Source: Bacillus cereus ATCC 14579
Lineage (GTDB): Bacteria; Bacillota; Bacilli; Bacillales; Bacillaceae_G
Direction of reading: 5' to 3'
NCBI RefSeq assembly: GCF_000007825.1
Contig: NC_004722.1
Location: forward strand, 297,501-361,500
DNA length: 64,000 nucleotides
The position numbers and the translations under genes are program-made. Under the pieces are notes generated by a model, which was given only the letters and a program-made list of their open reading frames with translations, searched no databases and was not told where the DNA came from. Of this stretch, positions 1-8,361 are shown one piece after another. Within the stretch, counting starts at the first letter, position 1; each line of letters opens with the position of its first letter.

Positions 1-538
<538 letters not shown>

Positions 539-587
539 TATAATATGTAGCAATGTTATCTAGTTTTGAAGGAATATGCCTTCATAG

Positions 588-703
588 TTTGGTGATGATG
601 GCAGAGAGGTCACACCCGTTCCCATACCGAACACGGAAGTTAAGCTCTCTAGCGCCGATGGTAGTTGGGACCTTGTCCCTGTGAGAGTAGGACGTCGCCA
701 AGC
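588..703 (+). rRNA. rrf: 5S ribosomal RNA
   Basis: This 116-base sequence begins TTTGGTGATGATGGCAGAGA and ends GGACGTCGCCAAGC, the two ends pairing as helix I of 5S rRNA. The internal CCGAACACGGAAGTTAAG segment is the conserved 5S core. It follows the 23S gene with a short spacer containing no tRNA and precedes a strong terminator, so it is the last gene of the rRNA operon. Confidence 0.97.
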
Positions 704-706
704 AAG

Positions 707-736
707 AACCTAAGTTATTTTGACTTAGGTTTTTTT
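707..736 (+). terminator. rRNA operon terminator
   Basis: AACCTAAGT (707-715) pairs with ACTTAGGTT (723-731) across a 7-base loop and runs into a T tract. It lies directly after 5S rRNA. Confidence 0.93.
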
Positions 737-746
737 GTGTTTATTT

Positions 747-1013
747 TTATTTACCGAATGCTATAATCCGTAAATTTAATAAAGCTACAGACGAAAAAAG
801 AATGAAGTAGAGACTCTTTAAAATAATAGTAATGATTTTTTGTGTTCCTGATTTTCCTAATGTCGCTAAAGTAATACTTAAAATAGGACACATTATTTCT
901 ATCATAAGTATATATTTTAAATAATGAGATGCTATAAATAAATATTTAATAATTACAGAAATTACTGCAATAGAGAAAAATAAATAGGATAATAGCCAAG
1001 TTCTTTCTTTAAC
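747..1013 (-). CDS. small membrane protein, start codon unclear (possibly decayed)
   Basis: On the minus strand an 88-codon frame runs to TAA at 747-749. It reads xKERTWLLSYLFF... with hydrophobic stretches at about residues 7-29, 31-50 and 59-85, suggesting two or three membrane helices. An excellent ribosome binding site, AAGGAGG, sits six bases before the first codon, but that codon is GTT rather than ATG, GTG or TTG. The first in-frame ATG is residue 37. The spacing argues that this is or was a real gene whose start is a non-standard codon, a GTG-to-GTT mutation or a sequence error. It converges on the rRNA terminator. I do not recognise a family and give no function. Confidence 0.45.
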   Translation of the reverse strand, partial: VKERTWLLSYLFFSIAVISVIIKYLFIASHYLKYILMIEIMCPILSITLATLGKSGTQKIITIILKSLYFILFSSVALLNLRIIAFGK

Positions 1014-1190
1014 AGTTATCCTCCTTAGAAATTAAATCGTTATAATAATACAAGAGTGTATATATTTTGATTAAAAACATACTGAAGTGCTATTTAAACG
1101 ATAAATACATAAAATAGATCTCTAGAAATATATATTCTAATTCCCTTTTCTTCTTGTATATAGTTGCAATTCTTCTTTTGAATATAACTA

Positions 1191-1234
1191 AAACACGAAC
1201 GTTATTGACTGCTAATAAAAAAACATTCGATTAT
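1191..1234. promoter_or_regulatory. probable PurR box pair upstream of purE
   Basis: AAACACGAACGTT (1191-1203) fits the B. subtilis PurBox (AWWWCCGAACWWT) at 10 or so of 13 positions. AACATTCGATTAT (1222-1234) fits the inverted box about as well. They are 18 bases apart, in divergent array just before the purE -35 box, as in the B. subtilis pur operon. PurR binding here is inferred from that resemblance. Confidence 0.45.
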
Positions 1235-1237
1235 TTA

Positions 1238-1267
1238 TTGACATTGTTTATGAAATATTGTTAATAT
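1238..1267 (+). promoter_or_regulatory. purE operon promoter
   Basis: A perfect -35 TTGACA (1238-1243) is followed after 18 bases by TAATAT (1262-1267). Transcription would start near 1274, just upstream of the riboswitch aptamer. Confidence 0.75.
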
Positions 1268-1291
1268 AGCCATAGAAACAATAATATAAGA

Positions 1292-1360
1292 CCTCATATA
1301 ATCGCGGGGATATGGCCTGCAAGTCTCTACCTAACGACCGTTATTCGTTAGACTATGAGG
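1292..1360 (+). promoter_or_regulatory. guanine riboswitch aptamer (purE operon)
   Basis: The purine riboswitch fold is complete. P1 pairs CCTCATA (1292-1298) with TATGAGG (1354-1360). P2 is GCGGG/CCTGC with a GATATGG loop, J2/3 reads CTCTACC, and P3 pairs CTAACG with CGTTAG. The specificity base in J3/1 (GACTATG) is C at 1353, which marks guanine rather than adenine sensing. CTATGAGGGA (1353-1362) can pair instead with TCTCTCATAG (1419-1428), inside the downstream terminator, so ligand binding should favour termination. Confidence 0.95.
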
Positions 1361-1401
1361 GAAAGTCACTCGGTATTTTTCTATTCACAAGGGATACGTA
1401 T

Positions 1402-1462
1402 GCCTGAGTAGAGCGCTTTCTCTCATAGTAAAAGAGAAACTGTTCTATTTCAGGCTTTTTTT
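1402..1462 (+). terminator. riboswitch-controlled terminator before purE
   Basis: GCCTGA (1402-1407) pairs with TCAGGC (1450-1455), with an inner TTTCTCT/AGAGAAA stem, followed by seven T. The alternative pairing with the aptamer P1 strand makes it the expression platform. Confidence 0.9.
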
Positions 1463-1485
1463 ATTTGAATCGGGGGGATTCTAAT

Positions 1486-1971
1486 ATGAAATCACTAGTT
1501 GGAGTCATAATGGGAAGTACGTCAGACTGGGAAACAATGAAATATGCTTGTGACATTTTAGATGAATTAAATATACCGTATGAGAAAAAAGTTGTATCCG
1601 CTCATCGGACTCCGGATTATATGTTTGAATATGCAGAGACGGCTCGTGAACGTGGATTGAAAGTTATTATTGCTGGAGCTGGTGGAGCAGCACATTTACC
1701 AGGAATGGTTGCAGCGAAGACAAATCTTCCTGTAATTGGAGTTCCAGTTCAATCAAAAGCATTAAACGGCTTAGATTCATTATTATCCATCGCCCAAATG
1801 CCAGGAGGTGTTCCAGTTGCAACTGTTGCAATTGGTAAAGCCGGTTCAACGAATGCTGGATTACTTGCCGCACAAATACTTGGATCATTTCATGATGATA
1901 TACATGATGCATTAGAATTGAGACGAGAAGCGATTGAAAAAGATGTGCGTGAAGGTAGTGAGCTAGTATGA
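1486..1971 (+). CDS. purE: 5-(carboxyamino)imidazole ribonucleotide mutase PurE
   Basis: PurE moves the carboxylate of N5-CAIR to carbon 4 to give CAIR, working directly after PurK in de novo purine synthesis. The 161-residue protein is a typical bacterial class I PurE. It has the phosphate-binding GSTSDW loop at residues 10-15, the catalytic SAHRTP motif with His40, and a glycine-rich GAGGAAHLPGM segment near residue 70. ATG at 1486 is chosen because it gives the normal N-terminus and follows a GGGGGG ribosome binding site. An upstream in-frame TTG at 1465 would add seven residues and lose that site. It is the first gene of the pur operon and overlaps purK by four bases. Confidence 0.97.
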   Translation: MKSLVGVIMGSTSDWETMKYACDILDELNIPYEKKVVSAHRTPDYMFEYAETARERGLKVIIAGAGGAAHLPGMVAAKTNLPVIGVPVQSKALNGLDSLLSIAQMPGGVPVATVAIGKAGSTNAGLLAAQILGSFHDDIHDALELRREAIEKDVREGSELV

Positions 1972-3119
1972 CGAGAATCATTTTACCTGGAAAAACAATC
2001 GGTATTATTGGAGGCGGCCAGCTAGGAAGAATGATGGCATTGGCAGCTAAGGAGATGGGATATAAAATTGCTGTTTTAGATCCTACAAAGCATTCGCCAT
2101 GTGCACAAGTTGCTGATATTGAAATTGTTGCACCATATGATGATTTAAAAGCAATTCAGCATTTAGCAGAGATAAGTGATGTTGTCACATATGAATTTGA
2201 GAATATTGATTATAGATGTTTACAATGGCTTGAAAAACATGCGTACTTACCACAAGGTAGTCAGTTGTTAAATACAACACAAAATCGTTTTACAGAAAAG
2301 AATGCGATTGAGAAGGCTGGGTTACCAGTAGCAACGTATAGATTAGTTCAAAATCAAGATCAGCTTACAGAAGCAATTGCTGGGTTATCATTCCCTTCCG
2401 TCTTAAAAACGACGACAGGTGGATATGATGGGAAAGGACAAGTTGTTTTAAGAAGTGAAGCTGATGTTGAGGCAGCAAGAAATCTTGTGGATAAAGCAGA
2501 ATGTATTTTAGAGAAATGGGTGCCTTTTGAAAAAGAAGTATCAGTTATTGTGATTCGTAGTGTAAGTGGTGAAACAAAAGTGTTTCCAGTAGCAGAAAAT
2601 ATTCATGTAAATAACATTTTACATGAATCTATCGTTCCAGCTCGCATTACAGAAGAGCTTTCTCAAAAAGCAATTGCGTATGCAAAGGTACTTGCGGATG
2701 AATTAGAACTTGTGGGAACACTAGCTGTAGAGATGTTTGCTACAGATAATGTTGAGATTTATATTAATGAATTAGCGCCAAGACCTCACAATTCAGGACA
2801 CTATACACAGGATGCATGTGAAACGAGTCAATTTGGTCAACATATTCGAGCAATCTGTAATTTACCTCTAGGAGAAACAAATTTGTTAAAACCAGTTGTC
2901 ATGGTAAACATTTTAGGCGAACATATAGAAGGGGTCCTAAGACAAGTGAATAGATTAACCGGGTGCTATTTACACTTGTATGGAAAAGAAGAAGCAAAAG
3001 CACAGCGAAAAATGGGGCATGTTAATATTTTAAATGATAATATTGAAGTCGCTCTAGAAAAAGCGAAGAGTTTGCATATTTGGGACCATCAAGAACAACT
3101 GTTGGAGGGAAAAAGATGA
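1968..3119 (+). CDS. purK: 5-(carboxyamino)imidazole ribonucleotide synthase PurK
   Basis: PurK is an ATP-grasp enzyme that carboxylates AIR with ATP and bicarbonate to make N5-CAIR, the substrate of PurE. The 383-residue protein opens with the GGGQLGRMM nucleotide-fold motif (residues 15-23). It carries the ATP-grasp glycine loop TTTGGYDGKGQ and, later, the metal- and substrate-binding segment NELAPRPHNSGHYT. Start ATG overlaps the purE stop as ATGA, and its own stop overlaps purB the same way, which points to translational coupling along purE-purK-purB. Confidence 0.97.
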   Translation: MTRIILPGKTIGIIGGGQLGRMMALAAKEMGYKIAVLDPTKHSPCAQVADIEIVAPYDDLKAIQHLAEISDVVTYEFENIDYRCLQWLEKHAYLPQGSQLLNTTQNRFTEKNAIEKAGLPVATYRLVQNQDQLTEAIAGLSFPSVLKTTTGGYDGKGQVVLRSEADVEAARNLVDKAECILEKWVPFEKEVSVIVIRSVSGETKVFPVAENIHVNNILHESIVPARITEELSQKAIAYAKVLADELELVGTLAVEMFATDNVEIYINELAPRPHNSGHYTQDACETSQFGQHIRAICNLPLGETNLLKPVVMVNILGEHIEGVLRQVNRLTGCYLHLYGKEEAKAQRKMGHVNILNDNIEVALEKAKSLHIWDHQEQLLEGKR

Positions 3120-4423
3120 TTAGTCGTTATACACGCCCTGAAATGGGTGCGATTTGGACGGAAGAGAACAAATTTAAAGCGTGGTTAGAAGTTGAGATTT
3201 TAGCTTGTGAAGCATGGGCTGAGCTTGGCGATATTCCAAAAGAAGATGTTAAAAAAATTCGTGAACATGCATCATTTGATATTGATCGTATTTATGAAAT
3301 TGAAAAAGAAACACGTCATGACGTAGTTGCATTCACTCGTGCTGTATCAGAAACGCCAGCATTAGGCGAAGAACGTAAATGGGTTCATTACGGTTTAACA
3401 TCTACAGATGTAGTAGATACAGCATTATCTTACATCTTAAAACAAGCGAATGAAATTATATTAAAAGACTTAGAGAACTTTGTAAGCATTTTAGCTAACA
3501 AAGCGAAAGAGCATAAATACACAATCATGATGGGAAGAACACACGGTGTTCATGCAGAACCAACGACATTTGGTTTAAAACTTGGTCTTTGGTATGAAGA
3601 GATGAAACGTAACGTAGAGCGTTTCAAACAAGCTGCTGATACAGTTCGTGTTGGTAAACTATCTGGTGCGGTTGGTACATATGCAAATATCGATCCATTC
3701 GTAGAAAAATATGTTTGTGAAAATTTAGGATTAGAAGCAGCACCAATTTCAACACAAACATTGCAACGTGATCGTCACGCACACTACATGTCAACACTTG
3801 CACTAATTGCAACATCTATCGAAAAGATGGCAGTTGAGATTCGTGGTTTACAAAAGAGTGAAACACGTGAAGTTGAAGAAGCTTTCGCAAAAGGTCAAAA
3901 GGGTTCTTCTGCAATGCCACATAAACGTAATCCAATTGGTTCTGAAAATATGACTGGTTTAGCTCGTGTTATCCGCGGTTATATGATGACAGCTTACGAA
4001 AATGTTCCATTATGGCATGAGCGTGACATTTCTCACTCTTCGGCAGAACGCGTAATTTTACCAGATGCTACAATCGCATTAAATTACATGTTAAATCGCT
4101 TTGGTAATATTGTTAAAAACTTAACTGTATACCCAGAGAATATGAAACGTAATATGACAAGAACATACGGCTTAATTTATTCTCAGCGCGTAATGCTTAC
4201 ACTAATCGACAAAGGTATGGTACGTGAAGAAGCTTATGATATCGTACAGCCTAAAGCGATGGAAGCTTGGGAAACACAAGTACAATTTAAAGAGCTTGTA
4301 GAAGCTGATGAGCGTATTACAAGCAAGTTAACACAAGAAGAAATTAATGAATGCTTCAACTATGAGCATCATATGCAACACGTTGATACAATCTTTGAAC
4401 GCCTTGGATTAAACGAAGCGTAA
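3116..4423 (+). CDS. purB: adenylosuccinate lyase PurB
   Basis: PurB splits fumarate from SAICAR (making AICAR) and from adenylosuccinate (making AMP), so it serves both the shared pathway and the AMP branch. The 435-residue protein belongs to the fumarase/aspartase superfamily. The signature loop SSAMPHKRNP begins at residue 264 and supplies the catalytic serine; TSTDVVDT and GRTHGVHAEP are the other active-site segments. ATG at 3116 overlaps the purK stop as ATGA and gives the standard MISRY start. A longer in-frame version from 3080 lies inside purK and is not needed. An 89-base gap with a hairpin separates it from purC. Confidence 0.97.
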   Translation: MISRYTRPEMGAIWTEENKFKAWLEVEILACEAWAELGDIPKEDVKKIREHASFDIDRIYEIEKETRHDVVAFTRAVSETPALGEERKWVHYGLTSTDVVDTALSYILKQANEIILKDLENFVSILANKAKEHKYTIMMGRTHGVHAEPTTFGLKLGLWYEEMKRNVERFKQAADTVRVGKLSGAVGTYANIDPFVEKYVCENLGLEAAPISTQTLQRDRHAHYMSTLALIATSIEKMAVEIRGLQKSETREVEEAFAKGQKGSSAMPHKRNPIGSENMTGLARVIRGYMMTAYENVPLWHERDISHSSAERVILPDATIALNYMLNRFGNIVKNLTVYPENMKRNMTRTYGLIYSQRVMLTLIDKGMVREEAYDIVQPKAMEAWETQVQFKELVEADERITSKLTQEEINECFNYEHHMQHVDTIFERLGLNEA

Positions 4424-4432
4424 AATTTCATA

Positions 4433-4460
4433 TGGCACAGAATAGAGTCATTCTGTGCCA
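4433..4460 (+). promoter_or_regulatory. hairpin between purB and purC
   Basis: TGGCACAGAAT (4433-4443) pairs perfectly with ATTCTGTGCCA (4450-4460) over a six-base loop. The following TTCTTTATAA is only a weak T tract. It sits in the one sizeable gap in the first half of the operon and could be a partial terminator, an mRNA stabiliser or a processing site. Confidence 0.65.
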
Positions 4461-4511
4461 TTCTTTATAAAAATATTATTCACATTTTTCAAACTACAGG
4501 GGGCTTGCGAA

Positions 4512-5231
4512 ATGCAAAAGCTAGAATTGCTGTATGAAGGTAAGGCAAAAAGAATTTATCGTACAGAATCAGCAGATATGGTTTGGGTAGAGTACAAAGA
4601 TAGTGCGACTGCTTTCAATGGGGAGAAAAAAGAGACGATTACAGGAAAAGGTCGTTTGAACAATGAAATTACAACTTTATTGTTCAGAAAGTTACAAGAA
4701 GTGGGAATTAAAACACATTTTGTTGAGAAGTTATCTGAAACAGAACAACTTGTTAAAAAAGTGAGTATTATTCCTTTAGAAGTTGTCACAAGAAATGTAA
4801 TTGCAGGAAGTCTTTCAAAACGATTAGGAATGGAAGAGGGAACTGTACTTGCAGAACCAATCGTAGAATTTTACTTCAAAGATGATGATTTAGGAGATCC
4901 GCTTGTAACGGAAGATCATATTCGTGTATTAAACGTTGCATCGCCAGAGCAAGTAAGTGTATTACGAGATATGGCTCTACAAATCAATCAAGTGTTGATT
5001 GATCATTTCGCAAGCTGTCGTGTAAGATTAGTAGATTTCAAATTAGAGTTTGGTGTAACGGAAGAAGGAGAAATCATTTTAGCGGATGAAATTTCACCAG
5101 ATACTTGCCGTTTATGGGATGAAACGAGCAATGAAAAGTTTGATAAAGACGTATTCCGTCGTGATCTTGGAAATTTAACAGATGCTTATGAAGAGATTTT
5201 AAAACGTTTAGGGGGAATTTCACATGTATAA
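4512..5231 (+). CDS. purC: SAICAR synthetase PurC
   Basis: PurC couples CAIR to aspartate using ATP, giving SAICAR. The 239-residue protein starts MQKLELLYEGKAKRIYRT, the usual PurC N-terminus with its glycine-rich nucleotide loop, and carries VTRNVIAGSLSKRLG and the metal-binding DEISPDTCRLWD motif near residue 195. ATG at 4512 follows a GGGGG ribosome binding site at 4499-4503. A start at 4455 would begin inside the upstream hairpin and add an unlikely hydrophobic lead. Its last eight bases overlap purS. Confidence 0.97.
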   Translation: MQKLELLYEGKAKRIYRTESADMVWVEYKDSATAFNGEKKETITGKGRLNNEITTLLFRKLQEVGIKTHFVEKLSETEQLVKKVSIIPLEVVTRNVIAGSLSKRLGMEEGTVLAEPIVEFYFKDDDLGDPLVTEDHIRVLNVASPEQVSVLRDMALQINQVLIDHFASCRVRLVDFKLEFGVTEEGEIILADEISPDTCRLWDETSNEKFDKDVFRRDLGNLTDAYEEILKRLGGISHV

Positions 5232-5478
5232 AGTTAAGGTATATGTAACATTAAGAGAAAGCGTATTAGATCCACAAGGAACAGCAGTAAAAGGAGCACT
5301 TCATAGTCTTTCATTCACAGAAGTACAAGACGTTCGAATCGGAAAGTACATGGAACTAACAATTGATAAATCTGTATCTGATTTAGATAGCAAGGTAAAA
5401 GAAATGTGTGAAAAACTATTAGCGAACGTTGTAATGGAAGACTTCCGTTATGAAGTTGAGGAGGTTGTCGCACAGTGA
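5224..5478 (+). CDS. purS: FGAM synthetase subunit PurS
   Basis: PurS is the small subunit of the three-part formylglycinamidine ribonucleotide synthetase of Gram-positive bacteria, where it joins PurQ and PurL and helps pass ammonia between them. At 84 residues it has the full family length and the typical YKVKVYVTLRESVLDPQG start and GKYMELTID core. It overlaps both neighbours (8 bases with purC, 4 with purQ), which suits equal production of the complex subunits. Confidence 0.96.
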   Translation: MYKVKVYVTLRESVLDPQGTAVKGALHSLSFTEVQDVRIGKYMELTIDKSVSDLDSKVKEMCEKLLANVVMEDFRYEVEEVVAQ

Positions 5479-6158
5479 AATTTGCCGTAATAGTATTTCC
5501 GGGTTCGAACTGTGATGTCGATATGTTCCATGCAATTAAAGATGAGCTTGGCGAAGAAGTAGATTACGTTTGGCACGATACAGAGAATTTAGATGAATAT
5601 GATGCAATTCTACTACCAGGTGGATTTTCTTATGGTGACTACTTACGCTGCGGTGCTATCTCTCGCTTTGCTAATGCAATGAAAGCAGTGCAAAAAGCTG
5701 CTGAGCAAGGAAAGCCGATTTTAGGTGTATGTAATGGATTCCAGATTCTTGTTGAATCAGGATTACTACCAGGAGCGTTAATAAGAAACGAAAACTTAAA
5801 ATTTATGTGTCGCACTGTTCAGTTACGTGTTGAAAATAATGAAACGATGTTTACATCACAATATGAAAAAGATGAAATAATTAATATTCCAATCGCGCAT
5901 GGTGAGGGGAATTACTATTGTGATGAAGCGACTCTTAAACAATTAGAAGAGAACAATCAAATCGCATTCCGTTATGTAGAAAACCCTAACGGTAGCGTTT
6001 CAGATATTGCTGGTATTGTAAATGAAAAAGGAAATGTACTTGGTATGATGCCGCACCCAGAGCGTGCTGTAGATGAATTACTTGGCGGTGCTGAAGGGTT
6101 AAAAGTCTTTCAATCTATCTTAAAACAGTGGAGGGAAACATATGTCGTTAATGCTTGA
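5475..6158 (+). CDS. purQ: FGAM synthetase glutaminase subunit PurQ
   Basis: PurQ releases ammonia from glutamine for the FGAM synthetase reaction. It is a class I glutamine amidotransferase of 227 residues. The nucleophile is Cys86 in GVCNGFQIL, and His194 and Glu196 in the HPER motif complete the triad. GFSYGDYLRCGAI forms the oxyanion region. The start is GTG at 5475, overlapping the purS stop. It also overlaps purL by 17 bases, as expected for the PurSQL complex. Confidence 0.97.
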   Translation: MKFAVIVFPGSNCDVDMFHAIKDELGEEVDYVWHDTENLDEYDAILLPGGFSYGDYLRCGAISRFANAMKAVQKAAEQGKPILGVCNGFQILVESGLLPGALIRNENLKFMCRTVQLRVENNETMFTSQYEKDEIINIPIAHGEGNYYCDEATLKQLEENNQIAFRYVENPNGSVSDIAGIVNEKGNVLGMMPHPERAVDELLGGAEGLKVFQSILKQWRETYVVNA

Positions 6159-8361
6159 ACCAAATCCAACACAAATTAAAGAAGAGCGTATATATGCGGA
6201 AATGGGGTTAACAGACGAAGAGTTTGCCATGGTTGAAAAGATTTTAGGTCGTCTGCCAAATTATACAGAAACAGGGTTATTCTCTGTAATGTGGTCTGAA
6301 CATTGTAGTTATAAAAATTCAAAACCAGTGCTTCGAAAATTCCCAACAACAGGTGAGCGTGTTCTACAAGGGCCTGGGGAAGGTGCTGGAATTGTAGATA
6401 TCGGTGATAATCAAGCAGTTGTATTTAAAATGGAAAGTCATAACCATCCTTCAGCTATTGAACCATATCAAGGAGCTGCAACAGGTGTTGGTGGTATTAT
6501 TCGTGACGTATTCTCTATGGGAGCACGTCCGGTAGCTCTATTAAACTCACTTCGTTTCGGTGAATTACAGTCACCACGTGTGAAATATTTATTCGAAGAA
6601 GTAGTAGCAGGAATTGCAGGATACGGTAACTGCATCGGTATTCCGACTGTTGGCGGCGAAGTACAATTTGATCCATGTTATGAAGGAAATCCACTTGTAA
6701 ATGCAATGTGCGTAGGTTTGATTAACCACGAAGACATTAAAAAAGGGCAAGCACATGGTGCTGGTAACACAGTAATGTACGTAGGAGCATCAACTGGTCG
6801 TGACGGTATTCACGGTGCAACATTCGCGTCGGAAGAACTATCTGAAAGCTCAGAAGCGAAACGTCCAGCGGTTCAAGTAGGGGATCCATTTATGGAAAAA
6901 CTTCTTATTGAAGCGTGTTTAGAATTAATTCAATCTGATGCACTTGTTGGAATTCAAGATATGGGTGCGGCTGGTTTAACATCATCATCTGCAGAAATGG
7001 CAAGTAAAGCAGGAATGGGTATTGAAATGTACTTAGATGATGTACCACAGCGTGAAACAGGAATGACACCATATGAAATGATGCTATCTGAATCACAAGA
7101 GCGTATGTTAATTGTCGTGAAAAAAGGTAGAGAACAAGAAATAGTAGATTTATTTGAGAAGTATGATCTTGCAGCGGTTACGATGGGGAAAGTAACAGAA
7201 GATAAAATGCTTCGTTTATTCCATAAAGGTGAAAAGGTAGCTGAAGTTCCAGCAGATGCTTTAGCAGAAGAAGCACCAATTTATCATAAGCCATCAAAAG
7301 AAGCAGCATACTTTGCTGAATTCCAAGCAATGAAAATGGAAACGCCAAAAGTAGAAAATTATAAAGAAACGTTATTCGCTTTATTACAGCAACCAACAAT
7401 TGCAAGTAAAGAGTGGGTATACGATCAATACGATTACCAAGTTCGCACAAGCACAGTTGTTACGCCAGGTTCAGATGCTGCAGTTGTACGTGTACGCGGT
7501 ACAGAAAAAGGATTAGCAATGACGACAGATTGTAACTCTCGCTACATTTATCTAGACCCAGAGATGGGCGGTAAAATTGCAGTAGCAGAGGCAGCGCGTA
7601 ATATCGTATGTTCTGGCGGAGAGCCACTTGCAATTACAGATTGCTTAAACTTCGGTAACCCAGAAAAACCAGAAATCTTCTGGCAAATTGAGAAATCAGT
7701 AGACGGTATGAGTGAAGCTTGTCGCACATTACAAACACCAGTTATCGGCGGAAACGTATCGATGTATAACGAGCGTAGTGGTGAAGCTGTATATCCAACA
7801 CCAACTGTTGGGATGGTTGGACTTGTGCATGACTTAAAACATGTAACAACACAAGAGTTTAAGCAAGCTGGTGATTTAGTGTATGTAATTGGTGAGACGA
7901 AAGCTGAGTTTGGCGGAAGTGAATTACAGAAAATGATTCACGGCAAAATTTTCGGTCAATCACCAAGTATCGATTTAGATGTAGAATTAAAACGCCAAAA
8001 ACAAGTATTAGAAGCAATTCAAGCTGGTCTTGTTCAATCTGCACATGATGTTGCTGAAGGTGGTTTAGCAGTTGCGATTTCAGAAAGTGCAATTGGTGCT
8101 AAAGGCTTAGGTGCTACTGTGAAATTAGATGGAGAAGCAACAGCAGCATTATTCGCTGAATCACAGTCTCGCTTCGTGATAACTGTAAAACGTGAAAATA
8201 AAGAGGCGTTTGAGAAAGTGGTAGAAGCAATCCAAGTTGGAGAAGTAACAAGTACAAATGAAGTAACAATTCATAATGAAGAAAATGAAGTATTACTTAC
8301 AGCAAATGTAGATGAAATGAGAAAGGCTTGGAAAGGGGCAATCCCATGCTTGCTGAAATAA
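6142..8361 (+). CDS. purL: FGAM synthetase large subunit PurL
   Basis: PurL performs the ATP-dependent amidation of FGAR to FGAM with ammonia supplied by PurQ. The 739-residue size is that of the small PurL of Gram-positive bacteria, without the fused glutaminase of E. coli PurL. It shows two AIRS/PurM-like halves. The first contains SEHCSYKNSKP and ESHNHPSAIEPYQGAATGVG; the second starts near residue 430 with VTPGSDAAVVRV and DCNSRYIYLDP. ATG at 6142 follows GTGGAGGG. It overlaps purF by 16 bases. Confidence 0.97.
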   Translation: MSLMLEPNPTQIKEERIYAEMGLTDEEFAMVEKILGRLPNYTETGLFSVMWSEHCSYKNSKPVLRKFPTTGERVLQGPGEGAGIVDIGDNQAVVFKMESHNHPSAIEPYQGAATGVGGIIRDVFSMGARPVALLNSLRFGELQSPRVKYLFEEVVAGIAGYGNCIGIPTVGGEVQFDPCYEGNPLVNAMCVGLINHEDIKKGQAHGAGNTVMYVGASTGRDGIHGATFASEELSESSEAKRPAVQVGDPFMEKLLIEACLELIQSDALVGIQDMGAAGLTSSSAEMASKAGMGIEMYLDDVPQRETGMTPYEMMLSESQERMLIVVKKGREQEIVDLFEKYDLAAVTMGKVTEDKMLRLFHKGEKVAEVPADALAEEAPIYHKPSKEAAYFAEFQAMKMETPKVENYKETLFALLQQPTIASKEWVYDQYDYQVRTSTVVTPGSDAAVVRVRGTEKGLAMTTDCNSRYIYLDPEMGGKIAVAEAARNIVCSGGEPLAITDCLNFGNPEKPEIFWQIEKSVDGMSEACRTLQTPVIGGNVSMYNERSGEAVYPTPTVGMVGLVHDLKHVTTQEFKQAGDLVYVIGETKAEFGGSELQKMIHGKIFGQSPSIDLDVELKRQKQVLEAIQAGLVQSAHDVAEGGLAVAISESAIGAKGLGATVKLDGEATAALFAESQSRFVITVKRENKEAFEKVVEAIQVGEVTSTNEVTIHNEENEVLLTANVDEMRKAWKGAIPCLLK

